From JBFXAN01 sp050184225 (GTDB lineage Bacteria > Chloroflexota > Dehalococcoidia > CAUJGQ01): a stretch of DNA of 27,594 nt. Positions 14,144 to 21,664 of the stretch are shown here, one piece after another (the stretch's first letter is position 1; the number at the start of each line of letters is the position of its first letter). The stretch covers positions 1-27,594 of the forward strand of contig JBFXAN010000081.1 in assembly GCA_050184225.1 (NCBI GenBank), given 5' to 3'. A program made the translations under genes and the position numbers. The notes under the pieces were generated by a model. That model was not told the DNA's origin, did not search any database, and saw nothing but the letters and a program-made list of their open reading frames with translations.

Positions 14144-15880
14144 ATGCGAACTACATTTCATCGAGGTAACGGAGCAAGCCGGATTCAACTGACGCGGAGA
14201 CGAGTGCTCGCACTCTCGGGCACGGCCGCGTTTCTGGCCGCCTGTGGCGGCGGCGATGACTCGGATGAGGGGGGCACGGGTCAGGCTGCCGGCACGGGCA
14301 CGCAGCCGGCAAACACCGCCGCCGCGGACGAGGGCACGCCGAAGGTCGGCGGCACCTTTACCTGGTCCGACCCAGGCGATACGCCGATCGACCCGACCAA
14401 CAATCCTTCATACCGCGCGCAGGTGATCTCCGGCTATACCTACAGCCGGTTGCTCAAGTTCAAAACCGGCCCGACGCCCGAGGTTTCCTTCAACTACGAG
14501 GTAACGCCTGACCTGGCCGCGTCACACGAGCTGCTCGGCGACGGCACACAGCTCACCTTCAAGCTCCAACCCAACGCCAAATTCATCAACAAAGCGCCGG
14601 TCAATGGTCGCGCTGTCACCGCCGAGGACGTGAAAGCCTCCTTCGAGCGATTCCAGACGGCGCCGAAAAACACCAACAAGAACGCCTTTGGCAGCCCGAC
14701 CAACCGAATCGTCGAGGCGGTCGAAACGCCGGACGCCACGACGGTGGTGGTCAAGCTTGCGCGGCCGTATGCACCGATCCTGAACCTGTTCGCCAATCCG
14801 CAATATCTCTGGATTCAACCCAGGGAGATCGATTCGGGATTCGATCCGGCCAAGGAGGCGATCGGCAGCGGACCGTGGATGATCGAGAGCATCGAGCCGG
14901 ACAAGGCGATCACACTCAAGCGCAACCCCGACTACTTCATGCAGGGCACGCCGTACATCGACACGGTCGTCCGCGCCGTGATTCCGGATTCGGCGCAGAA
15001 CATCGCCCAGTTCCAGGCGGGCCGGCTCGACGTTTACGGCGTCCCGGCGCAACAGAAGGACGAAGTTGCCCGAACGACGCCGCAGGCACAGATCCTCTCC
15101 CTGATCCCGACGACGTACCTCTTCATCTCACCGCAACAGCGCGGCGACTCGCCCTTCCGCGATGTGCGATTGCGCCGGGCGATGTCGCTCTCTCTCGACC
15201 GCACCGCCCTCTACGAGCTGACCTATATCGAGGGCATGCACGCCAACAGCGCCGTTCCCGCTTCGATGGGCAAGTGGTGGCTCAATCCTCTGGGCGGTGA
15301 CGCCGGGCCTGGTAGCGAGTTCTTCAAGCACGATCCAAAGGCGGCGCGCGATCTGTTGAAGGCGGCAGGCATGGAAAATATGCCACTGCGCTACATCTAC
15401 GCCAACAACGGTTACGGCGACAGCTTCAACCAGACCGCCGAGGCGGTCGCCGCCATGCTCAAGGAGGGCGGCTTCAACACGCAGATCATCACGCAGGACT
15501 ATCTGCGGGAGTTTCTCGACGCGAGGGGAACGTTCTTCGGCAACTACGAAGGTTCGTTCTTCAACCCGCAGACGCCGTTCACCGACCCGCACGACTACCT
15601 GTTCAACATGAACCACCCGGCCAGCGCCCGGAACAACGCGGGGATCGACGACCCGCGCCTGACGCAGATGATCGACGACGAGGAACGGACGTTGGTCGAA
15701 GCGGACCGCGTGAAGAAGGTGCACGATATCCAGCGCTACTGGCTGGAGCAGATGTACTACGTACCGTCTGTCGTCGGCATGGCGTACTCCTTCCGTCAGC
15801 CGTGGATGAAGCGGTATTACTACAGCGCGACCTACGGCACGGCGGCCGAGGCGGTCCTCGATGCCTGGATCGACAAATAG
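14144..15880 (+). CDS. ABC transporter substrate-binding lipoprotein (SBP_bac_5 family), second
   Basis: 578-residue exported solute-binding protein. The signal has a twin-arginine-like TRRRVLALSG (residues 17-26), a hydrophobic core and lipobox LAAC with lipidated C34, then an acidic/Gly linker. Mature landmarks: GGTFTWSDPGDTPIDPTNNP, VTAEDVKASFERF, AIGSGPWMIESIEPDKAITL and FRDVRLRRAMSLSLDRTALY. ATG 14144 is chosen for GGAGGAGGG upstream and because the open frame from 14009 has no signal-like or family-like residues. No permease or ATPase lies next to it. It is followed after 59 bases by the CoA-transferase, so it probably scavenges the carboxylic acid or peptide-like substrate processed by the downstream enzymes and uses a permease set encoded elsewhere, perhaps the one at 5034-6915. 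Confidence 0.92.
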   Translation: MRTTFHRGNGASRIQLTRRRVLALSGTAAFLAACGGGDDSDEGGTGQAAGTGTQPANTAAADEGTPKVGGTFTWSDPGDTPIDPTNNPSYRAQVISGYTYSRLLKFKTGPTPEVSFNYEVTPDLAASHELLGDGTQLTFKLQPNAKFINKAPVNGRAVTAEDVKASFERFQTAPKNTNKNAFGSPTNRIVEAVETPDATTVVVKLARPYAPILNLFANPQYLWIQPREIDSGFDPAKEAIGSGPWMIESIEPDKAITLKRNPDYFMQGTPYIDTVVRAVIPDSAQNIAQFQAGRLDVYGVPAQQKDEVARTTPQAQILSLIPTTYLFISPQQRGDSPFRDVRLRRAMSLSLDRTALYELTYIEGMHANSAVPASMGKWWLNPLGGDAGPGSEFFKHDPKAARDLLKAAGMENMPLRYIYANNGYGDSFNQTAEAVAAMLKEGGFNTQIITQDYLREFLDARGTFFGNYEGSFFNPQTPFTDPHDYLFNMNHPASARNNAGIDDPRLTQMIDDEERTLVEADRVKKVHDIQRYWLEQMYYVPSVVGMAYSFRQPWMKRYYYSATYGTAAEAVLDAWIDK

Positions 15881-15939
15881 CTGAGGCGGCGGGTCAGACC
15901 GTCCCGCACGCCACGCGGATCGAGGGTGAGGATACGGCC

Positions 15940-17124
15940 ATGGCAGCACTCGATGGGATGCGCGTTCTAGACATGACGCAGTACGAGGCGGGCACCTCCT
16001 GCACGCAGTTGCTCGCCTGGCTCGGCGCCGACGTCGTCAAGATCGAGGCGCCGGGACGCGGCGATCCGGGCCGCGGCGTCGCCCATGGCACGCAGGTGTC
16101 ACAGTACTTCCTCAACTACAACAGCAACAAGCGCAGCATCGCGCTCGATCTGTCCAAGCCGGACGGTCGCGATCTGCTGTTGCAGTTGGTGCCGAAGTTC
16201 GACGTCTTTGTCGAGAACTACGGCCCCGGCGTGATCGAGCGGCTGAACATCGGCTACGAGATGATGCGTGAATTGAACCCGCGCATTATCTATGCCCGGA
16301 TGAAGGGCTTCGGCCTGAGCGGACCGTACAGCGACTACAACTGCTACGACTGGGTCGCGCAGGCGGCGGCGGGCGCCTTCTCCGTCACCGGTCCGAAGGA
16401 CGGTCCGCCGATGATGCCGGGACCGACGGTCGGTGACTCCGGTTCCGGCGTCCAGCTCGCGCTGGCGATCACGGCCGCCTATGTCCAGCAGCAGCGCACC
16501 GGCGAGGGGCAGTTGATCGAGCTGTCGATGCAGGAAGCGGTGACGCTGTTCATGCGCACCCACGGCCTGGCGACCTGGGGAGAGGCGCCGGCCGCGCGTC
16601 TGGGCAGCCGCCGCGGTCCGCCGACCGATGTCTATCCCTGCAAGCCGGGTGGTCCGAACGACTACGTCTTCATCATGGCGGTCACCACCACGATGTGGGA
16701 CACGCTCTGCGCCGTGATCGGCCACCCGGAGTTCGTCAACGATCCCCGCTTCGAGACGGGTCCGGCCCGGATGCAGCACGGCGATGAGCTCTTCGAGGCG
16801 ATCGCCTGCTGGACTCGCCAGCGGACGAAGTACGAGGCGATGCACGCGCTCGCCGAAGCCGGCGTGCCGTGCAGCGCGACGCTCGAAACGCAGGAGCTGT
16901 TCACCGACCCGCACCTGGTCGAACGTGGGCTGGTCCAGACTGTGGAGCATGCCACGGCCGGTCCAGTGCGGGTGATGCGGATGCCGGCGCGGATGTCCGG
17001 TTCGGACGTGCCCCTGGCGGCGGCGCCGCTGTTGGGTCAGCACACGGACCCCGTGCTCCAGTCCGACCTCTGTCTCAGTCCGGAGGAGCTGGCCGCTCTG
17101 CGCGACCAGGGCATCGTCGGCTGA
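15940..17124 (+). CDS. CaiB/BaiF (family III) CoA-transferase
   Basis: 394-residue family III CoA-transferase, formyl-CoA:oxalate transferase-like, moving CoA between carboxylic acids without ATP. Seen: the N-terminal GMRVLDMTQYEAGTSCTQLL, LGADVVKIEAPGRGDPGRG, NSNKRSIALDLSKPDGR, and the catalytic Asp in VGDSGSG (D166) that forms the acyl-enzyme anhydride. It continues with RTGEGQLIELSMQEA and the C-terminal half containing YEAMHALAEAGVPCS and LVERGLVQTVEHATAGPVRVM. ATG 15940 has GAGG eight bases upstream. It lies 84 bases before the 2-hydroxyacyl-CoA lyase gene; the pair mirrors the frc-oxc arrangement of oxalate degraders. The likely role is to make the 2-hydroxyacyl-CoA substrate of the lyase, with formyl-CoA as a possible donor (inference). 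Confidence 0.92.
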   Translation: MAALDGMRVLDMTQYEAGTSCTQLLAWLGADVVKIEAPGRGDPGRGVAHGTQVSQYFLNYNSNKRSIALDLSKPDGRDLLLQLVPKFDVFVENYGPGVIERLNIGYEMMRELNPRIIYARMKGFGLSGPYSDYNCYDWVAQAAAGAFSVTGPKDGPPMMPGPTVGDSGSGVQLALAITAAYVQQQRTGEGQLIELSMQEAVTLFMRTHGLATWGEAPAARLGSRRGPPTDVYPCKPGGPNDYVFIMAVTTTMWDTLCAVIGHPEFVNDPRFETGPARMQHGDELFEAIACWTRQRTKYEAMHALAEAGVPCSATLETQELFTDPHLVERGLVQTVEHATAGPVRVMRMPARMSGSDVPLAAAPLLGQHTDPVLQSDLCLSPEELAALRDQGIVG

Positions 17125-17208
17125 GCGTGGGCGCAATCGCGTCGCTCAATTCCCGCTGACCGACGATCCAGGGATACTACACACGTCACATCGACGAAGG
17201 AGCAAGAC

Positions 17209-18864
17209 TTGGCAACGATCGACGGCGCGACTCTGATGGCCCGCTGCCTCAAGCAGCAGGGTGTCGAATACATGTTTGGCATCGTCGGGTTCCCCGTGTT
17301 CGGCATCGCGAACGCGGCGCAGCGCGAGGGGATCACCTACATCGGCATGCGCAACGAGCAGGCCGCCTCCTACGCCGCCCACGCCGCCGGCTACCTGACC
17401 GGCCGGCCCCAGGCCTGCCTCACCGTCTCCGGTCCCGGCGTGATCCACGCTCTCGCGGGCCTCGCCAATGCGCAGTCAAACTGCTGGCCGATGATCCTGA
17501 TCGGCGGCGCCTCGCCCACCTATCAGAACGGCATGGGCGCCTTTCAGGAGGCGCCGCAGGTGAAGCTGGCCGAGCCGTATTGCAAGTACGCCCACGCCGT
17601 CGAGCAGGTCGATCGGATCCCCTACTACGTCGAGCAGGCGGTCCGCTCCTCGATCTATGGCCGGCCCGGCGCTACCTACCTCGACATGCCGGATGACATC
17701 ATCGGCGGCAAGATCGAAGAAGAGGACGTGGTGATGAAGGCGACCGTGCCGGCGCCGCCACGCACCCAGGCGGTCCCGGAGGACGTGGATGCCGCCGTCG
17801 CCGCGTTGAAGTCGGCGGAACGGCCGCTCGTGATCGTCGGCAAAGGGATGTCCTGGTCGCACGCCGAGAACGAAGTCCGCGAGTTCGTCGAGCGGACGCA
17901 GCTTCCCTTCCTGGCGACGCCGATGGGCAAGGGTGTTCTGCCGGATGACCACCCGCTGTCGGTCGGCGCGGCCCGCTCCTACGCTTTGCAGAACGCCGAT
18001 GTGATCTTCCTGCTCGGCGCGCGGCTGAACTGGATCCTCCACTTCGGCCTGCCGCCGCGCTTCTCACCCGATGTGCGCGTCGTCCAGCTCGACATCGCCC
18101 CAGAGGAGATCGGCACGAACGTCCCGGCCGAGGTGGGGCTGGTCGGCGACGGCAAGGCGGTGATGCGGCAGGTGAACCAGGTGCTCGAGTCATCGCCGTG
18201 GCAGTACCCAGGGGAGACGACCTGGCGCAGCGGCATCGCCAACAAGATCGCCGAGAACCAGACGGTGACGCAACAGATGATGGACGATGATTCATCACCG
18301 ATGAACTACTATCACGTGCTGCGCGCGATCCGCGAGGCGATGCCACGCGACACGATCATCTCGAACGAGGGCGCGAATACGATGGATATCGGCCGGGTGA
18401 TGTTGCCGAACTACGAGCCGCGCACCCGCCTCGACGCCGGTACGTTCGGCACGATGGGCGTCGGCCTCGGCTTTGCCGTGGCGGCGGCGGTGACGAACCC
18501 GACCAAGCGGATCGTCTGCGTCGAGGGCGACTCGGCCTTCGGCTTCTCCGGCATGGAGGTCGAGACCGCCTGTCGCTACCAGCTGCCGATCACATTCGTG
18601 ATCATCAACAACAACGGCATCGGCGGCGGCCCGACCGAGTTCGACCGGGAAAAGCCACTGCCGGTGAACGCCTATACGCCCAGCGCACACTACGAACGGA
18701 TGATGGAATCCTTCGGCGGCAAGGGCTATTTCGTCACCGAGTCGGCCGACCTGAAGCCGGCACTCGACGCCGCGATGAAGGCCGAGGGTCCCGCGCTGGT
18801 CAACATCATGATCTCGAACCGCGCCAACCGCAAGCCGCAGGAGTTCCGCTGGCTGACGACATAA
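17209..18864 (+). CDS. ThDP-dependent 2-hydroxyacyl-CoA lyase / oxalyl-CoA decarboxylase family
   Basis: 551-residue thiamine-diphosphate enzyme of the HACL/OXC family, cleaving a 2-hydroxyacyl-CoA to aldehyde or ketone plus formyl-CoA (HACL) or oxalyl-CoA to formyl-CoA (OXC). Present: the cofactor-activating E50 in RNEQAASYAAHAAGY, GMGAFQE (108-114), VRSSIYGRPGATYLDMP, GKGMSWSHAE, GARLNWILHFGLPPRF, EGANTMDIGR, DAGTFGTMGVGLGFA, and the ThDP/Mg motif from GDSAFGFSGMEVET (G440) to NNNG (N467-G470). Many blocks match peroxisomal HACL1 as I remember it, and the GAFQE stretch differs from classical OXC, so HACL is preferred. After NNNGI the usual Tyr is Gly (G472), which may widen or alter the acyl pocket. 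The start is TTG 17209 with AAGGAG six bases upstream; no better ATG exists. Gap to the CoA-transferase 84 bases. Confidence 0.9.
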   Translation: MATIDGATLMARCLKQQGVEYMFGIVGFPVFGIANAAQREGITYIGMRNEQAASYAAHAAGYLTGRPQACLTVSGPGVIHALAGLANAQSNCWPMILIGGASPTYQNGMGAFQEAPQVKLAEPYCKYAHAVEQVDRIPYYVEQAVRSSIYGRPGATYLDMPDDIIGGKIEEEDVVMKATVPAPPRTQAVPEDVDAAVAALKSAERPLVIVGKGMSWSHAENEVREFVERTQLPFLATPMGKGVLPDDHPLSVGAARSYALQNADVIFLLGARLNWILHFGLPPRFSPDVRVVQLDIAPEEIGTNVPAEVGLVGDGKAVMRQVNQVLESSPWQYPGETTWRSGIANKIAENQTVTQQMMDDDSSPMNYYHVLRAIREAMPRDTIISNEGANTMDIGRVMLPNYEPRTRLDAGTFGTMGVGLGFAVAAAVTNPTKRIVCVEGDSAFGFSGMEVETACRYQLPITFVIINNNGIGGGPTEFDREKPLPVNAYTPSAHYERMMESFGGKGYFVTESADLKPALDAAMKAEGPALVNIMISNRANRKPQEFRWLTT

Positions 18865-18874
18865 CGGCGACCGA

Positions 18875-18919
18875 ACGGCCGGCGATGGGCGTGGAGCAGA
18901 GGCGTCCACCGCCGGCCGT
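18875..18919 (+). other. Stem-loop between the lyase and hydrolase-fold genes
   Basis: Perfect 10-bp arms ACGGCCGGCG (18875-18884) and CGCCGGCCGT (18910-18919), with an inner GTGGA/TCCAC pair giving a branched or extended stem. It lies 11 bases after the lyase stop and about 20 bases before the next gene's Shine-Dalgarno. There is no T-tract, so mRNA stabilisation or partial attenuation within the operon is likelier than full termination. Confidence 0.45.
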
Positions 18920-18952
18920 GGAAGGATCAAACGTTCAAGGGTGGAGGGAGCG

Positions 18953-19741
18953 ATGACGACCACGTCGCAGCAATGGACCGATCAATCCCTCGAAGTCGCG
19001 GGATGCCGCCTGGCGCTGATGTCGGCGGGGACGGGAGCGCCGCTACTCATCCTCCACCACGACATCGGCGGGGCGGGATGGCTGCCGTTCTACGAACAGC
19101 TGGCGCAGCGCTTCACCGTCTACGTGCCCTCGCATCCCGGCTACGGCCAGTCGGAGCGGCCCGACTGGATGCGCAGCGTCCGCGACGTGGCCGTCGTCTA
19201 CCAGTGCGCGATCAAGTCGCTCGGACTCGACACACCGACGCTCGTCGGACTCGGCTTCGGCGGTTGGATTGCGGCGGAGATGGCGACGATGTCCCCCGGC
19301 CGCTTCAGCCGGCTGGTGCTCGTCGGCGCCATGGGCATCCACCCGCCGCACGGAGAGATCTTCGACCAGGCGCTGGTGAACACGCAGGCGTACATTAAAA
19401 CCGGGCTTCAAGATGAGGGTACCTTCGAGTCAACCTACGGTGATGAACCGAGCGTCGATCAGCTCGAACAGTGGGAGATCAACCGGGAGATGACCTTCCG
19501 CATCGCCTGGCAGCCGTACATGTACAGCCAGACCCTGCCGCACCTGCTCACCTGCGTCGATACACCAACGCTCGTCGTCTGGGGCGATCAGGACCGGATC
19601 GTCCCGCTCTCCGCCGGCGAACGCTACGCCGACGTCCTGCCGAACGCCCGCCTCGAAGTCATTCGCGGCGGCGGTCACTTCCTCGACCTCGAACGTCCGG
19701 ACGAGCTATCGACGTTGATCACGCGATTCAGCGAGGCGTGA
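18953..19741 (+). CDS. Alpha/beta-hydrolase-fold protein with Gly at the nucleophile position
   Basis: 262-residue alpha/beta-hydrolase-fold protein. The oxyanion strand reads LLILHHDIGGAGW, followed by YVPSHPGYGQSERPDW. The nucleophile elbow, normally GxSxG, reads GLGFGGW (99-105), with Gly101 replacing Ser/Cys/Asp. The acid (D214 in VVWGDQDRIVP) and the His (H242 in GGGHFLDLERPDE) are in place. Ester hydrolysis through an acyl-enzyme is therefore not expected. Non-nucleophilic uses of the fold (lyase, cofactor-free oxygenase, C-C bond hydrolysis by direct water attack, or a binding role) are options. ATG 18953 has GGAGGGAG upstream and is preferred to the GTG at 18941. It is the fourth gene of the lyase operon. 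Confidence 0.85.
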   Translation: MTTTSQQWTDQSLEVAGCRLALMSAGTGAPLLILHHDIGGAGWLPFYEQLAQRFTVYVPSHPGYGQSERPDWMRSVRDVAVVYQCAIKSLGLDTPTLVGLGFGGWIAAEMATMSPGRFSRLVLVGAMGIHPPHGEIFDQALVNTQAYIKTGLQDEGTFESTYGDEPSVDQLEQWEINREMTFRIAWQPYMYSQTLPHLLTCVDTPTLVVWGDQDRIVPLSAGERYADVLPNARLEVIRGGGHFLDLERPDELSTLITRFSEA

Positions 19742-19776
19742 GGGCGGTGTCATTTGTCGAACGATGTACGGATGCG

Positions 19777-19847
19777 CCTGGGAGCGCGGGCATCTTGCCC
19801 GCATCCTGGCCGGTAGACCCAGCGGGCAAGATGCCCGCGCTCCCAGG
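19777..19847. repeat. 26-bp perfect inverted repeat (GGGAGCGCGGGCATCTTGCC family)
   Basis: Arms 19777-19802 and 19822-19847 are exact 26-base reverse complements around a 19-base loop. Each arm is itself partly palindromic (GCGGGCAAGATGCCCGC), so alternative folds exist. It lies between the hydrolase-fold gene and the LLM gene in the plus-strand operon. From memory, this sequence recurs between genes in diverse environmental bacterial genomes. A possible degenerate half arm (CCGGGAGCGCGGGCGTCA) is at 9933-9950. Confidence 0.8.
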
Positions 19848-19902
19848 ATGTGACGGTCCGTAAACCCGTGAAGTTGTAGGCCCGGCGGGAAAGGAGCGCT
19901 CC

Positions 19903-21147
19903 ATGCACCTGATGTACTTCACCGAGCAGCCGATGTCGTCGTATTCGGAGGATGAGGGCCGTGCCTTTGGCGCGACGGCGTTGCTCTTCCCCAACACCAA
20001 CTTCGACCCGGTCGAGGGCAGCCGGCTCTACAACGAGCGGCTGCAGGAATACCTCTACGCCGAAGAGATGGGCGTCGACGGCATCATGCTCAACGAGCAT
20101 CACAACGCGCCGTTCTGCATGCAAGCGAAGTGCAATATCTTCGCGTCGATCCTGGCGGGGATGACGAACCGAATCAAGATCGTCCTGCTCGGCAATCCAC
20201 TCCCGCTTGCTGACCATCCCGTCCGGCTGGCGGAGGAACTGGCGATGATCGACATGGTGTCGAAGGGGCGGCTCGTCTCCGGCTTCGTCCGCGGCGGTGG
20301 CACGGAACAGCTCGCGATCGGCGTCAACCCGGCCTACAACCGCGAGCGGTTCGAGGAGGCGCATGACCTGATCATCAAGGCGTGGACGACGCCGGGTCCG
20401 TTCCGCTGGGAGGGCAACCACTACCAGTCGCGCGTCGTCAATCCCTGGGCTGTGCCATTGCAGAAGCCGCATCCGCGCGTCTGGATCCCTGGCGTCGCCA
20501 GCAAGGAGACGGTGATCTGGGCGGCCAAACACCGCTATCCCTACATCTGCCTCAACACCACGGTCGAAACGACCAAGAAGATCTGGGAACTGTACGACCA
20601 GGCGGCGGCCGAGGTTGGCTACACACCCGGACCGGAGAACCGCGGCTACCTGCTCCGCGTCCACGTCGCCGAATCAGAGGAGAAGGCGCTGGCGAACGCG
20701 CGTCAGTTCATGTGGATGCAGGGCGAGTTCACCGGCCTCGGACACCCGGTCTGGGGCGCCCCCGCCGGCTACGGGTCGCCCGCGAACCGGCGCGCCTTCG
20801 TCGAAATCGCCGCCGGGCGACGCCCCAACCCGCGCGCCCTCCCCTTCGAGCGGCAGATCGAGGACATGCAGATCATTGCCGGCACGCCGGACCAGGTGAT
20901 CGAGAAGCTGCGGATCATCATGGAGGAGACGCGGCCGGGCATCTTCGCCTTCTGGGGCAACGACGGCAAGGTCAGCCACGAAGACTCGATGACCTGCATC
21001 CGCCTGCTCGGCCAGGAAGTGATGCCCGCCGTCCGCGAAATCGCCAAGGGCCTCGACCTGACGGACCCGTGGGAGGCGAACGCCCCGGTCAGCCTGGAGT
21101 TCCCGGCACCGGCAGCGAACAAGGAACCGGTCGCGGCTGGTCGGTAG
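19903..21147 (+). CDS. LLM-class flavin-dependent oxidoreductase (luciferase-like), long form
   Basis: 414-residue luciferase-like monooxygenase. It has the N-terminal strand MHLMYFTEQP, YAEEMGVDGIMLNEHHNAPF (EHH motif), RIKIVLLGNPLPLADHPVRLAEE, DMVSKGRLVSGFVRGGGTE, FEEAHDLIIKAWT, and a C-terminal region with FERQIEDMQIIAGTPDQVIEKL. It is longer than the other three LLM proteins here because of an extended N-terminal loop (residues 10-40) and a Pro/Ala-rich tail, and its EHH block resembles long-chain alkane or nitrilotriacetate-type monooxygenases more than the F420 Rv2161c type. ATG 19903 has AAGGAG six bases upstream. It is the last gene of the lyase operon; it could oxidise the product or a precursor of the 2-hydroxy acid (inference). 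It is convergent with the hypothetical gene at 21224 (76-base gap). Confidence 0.88.
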   Translation: MHLMYFTEQPMSSYSEDEGRAFGATALLFPNTNFDPVEGSRLYNERLQEYLYAEEMGVDGIMLNEHHNAPFCMQAKCNIFASILAGMTNRIKIVLLGNPLPLADHPVRLAEELAMIDMVSKGRLVSGFVRGGGTEQLAIGVNPAYNRERFEEAHDLIIKAWTTPGPFRWEGNHYQSRVVNPWAVPLQKPHPRVWIPGVASKETVIWAAKHRYPYICLNTTVETTKKIWELYDQAAAEVGYTPGPENRGYLLRVHVAESEEKALANARQFMWMQGEFTGLGHPVWGAPAGYGSPANRRAFVEIAAGRRPNPRALPFERQIEDMQIIAGTPDQVIEKLRIIMEETRPGIFAFWGNDGKVSHEDSMTCIRLLGQEVMPAVREIAKGLDLTDPWEANAPVSLEFPAPAANKEPVAAGR

Positions 21148-21223
21148 CGACATGTGACACCATGACGGTCGTGACTGTCGGACCCATTCGAGGACTCGTC
21201 GGCGTCGTGAGGGCAGGTGCGGG

Positions 21224-21553
21224 CTATAGCGCCGAGGGTAGCCGGATACCGTCTTCCATGCGGCGCCGACGAGTTTCCATCACGCGGCTAATCGGCCGGA
21301 TCGGGATGACGTAGACAGGTAGCTCCTCCTCGATTTGGAGCGCCATGGTGCGGTCTACTACCAGTTCGGTGACCTCATCGGGGTCGTCGATGTCAACGGT
21401 CACGGTGAGGTAAACGCCGTCTGGGTCATCGCCCTCACTCACTTCGATCTGCGCGTCTGGGAATCCGCCGGAGATTAGCTGTGTGAGTTCGTCAACCGCG
21501 GCGACGATGCGAGGGTCATCGATGTAACGTGTCTCGCGGTATTCAGACGTCAT
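21224..21553 (-). CDS. Small acidic hypothetical protein
   Basis: 109-residue protein, not assigned to a named family. It has an acidic middle (VSEGDDPDGVYLTVTVDIDD) and a likely alpha/beta arrangement with a repeated DPD pattern: DPDGVYLTVTVDI then DDPDEVTELVVDR. The following LQIEEELPVYVIPIRP block looks like a folded core, and a basic tail METRRRR follows. The ordered pattern and good coding character argue it is a real gene. Start ATG 21553 has AGGGG upstream. It begins only six bases after the stop of the truncated VapC, so it is now transcribed as the third cistron of the toxin-antitoxin operon, probably brought there by the deletion that removed the rest of vapC. Function unknown. Confidence 0.7.
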   Translation of the reverse strand: MTSEYRETRYIDDPRIVAAVDELTQLISGGFPDAQIEVSEGDDPDGVYLTVTVDIDDPDEVTELVVDRTMALQIEEELPVYVIPIRPISRVMETRRRRMEDGIRLPSAL

Positions 21554-21559
21554 GATCCC

Positions 21560-21664
21560 CTACTTCCAATTGACCAGGACTTGGAGCCAGTCCCTGAAAC
21601 GCTCGTGGTCGGGAGCGTCCTCGCGATAGGCATAGACGAGGATGTTGACGTCAGGGAGCAGCAT
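21560..21664 (-). pseudogene. vapC: Truncated VapC-type PIN-domain toxin
   Basis: 34-codon ORF starting at ATG 21664 and overlapping the end of vapB by 14 bases, as in intact vapBC pairs. It reads MLLPDVNILVYAYRED followed by APDHERFRDWLQVLVN, the start of VapC ribonucleases of the PIN family, with the first catalytic Asp (D5). It then ends abruptly in WK and a stop. Full VapC proteins are about 130-140 residues. The remaining conserved acidic residues and roughly 100 residues are missing, so no RNase activity is possible. The 3' part was probably lost by deletion. Confidence 0.85.

Noticed and set aside
16099..17136. 345-codon minus-strand frame opposite the CoA-transferase
   Set aside because: Arg/His/Asp-rich antisense translation without motifs; the plus strand carries all CaiB/BaiF signatures.
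17209..18864. Acetolactate synthase annotation for the ThDP enzyme
   Set aside because: The general ThDP motifs are shared, but GMGAFQE, VRSSIYGRPGA and GARLNWILHFGLPP are HACL/OXC features, and no ALS small subunit is present.
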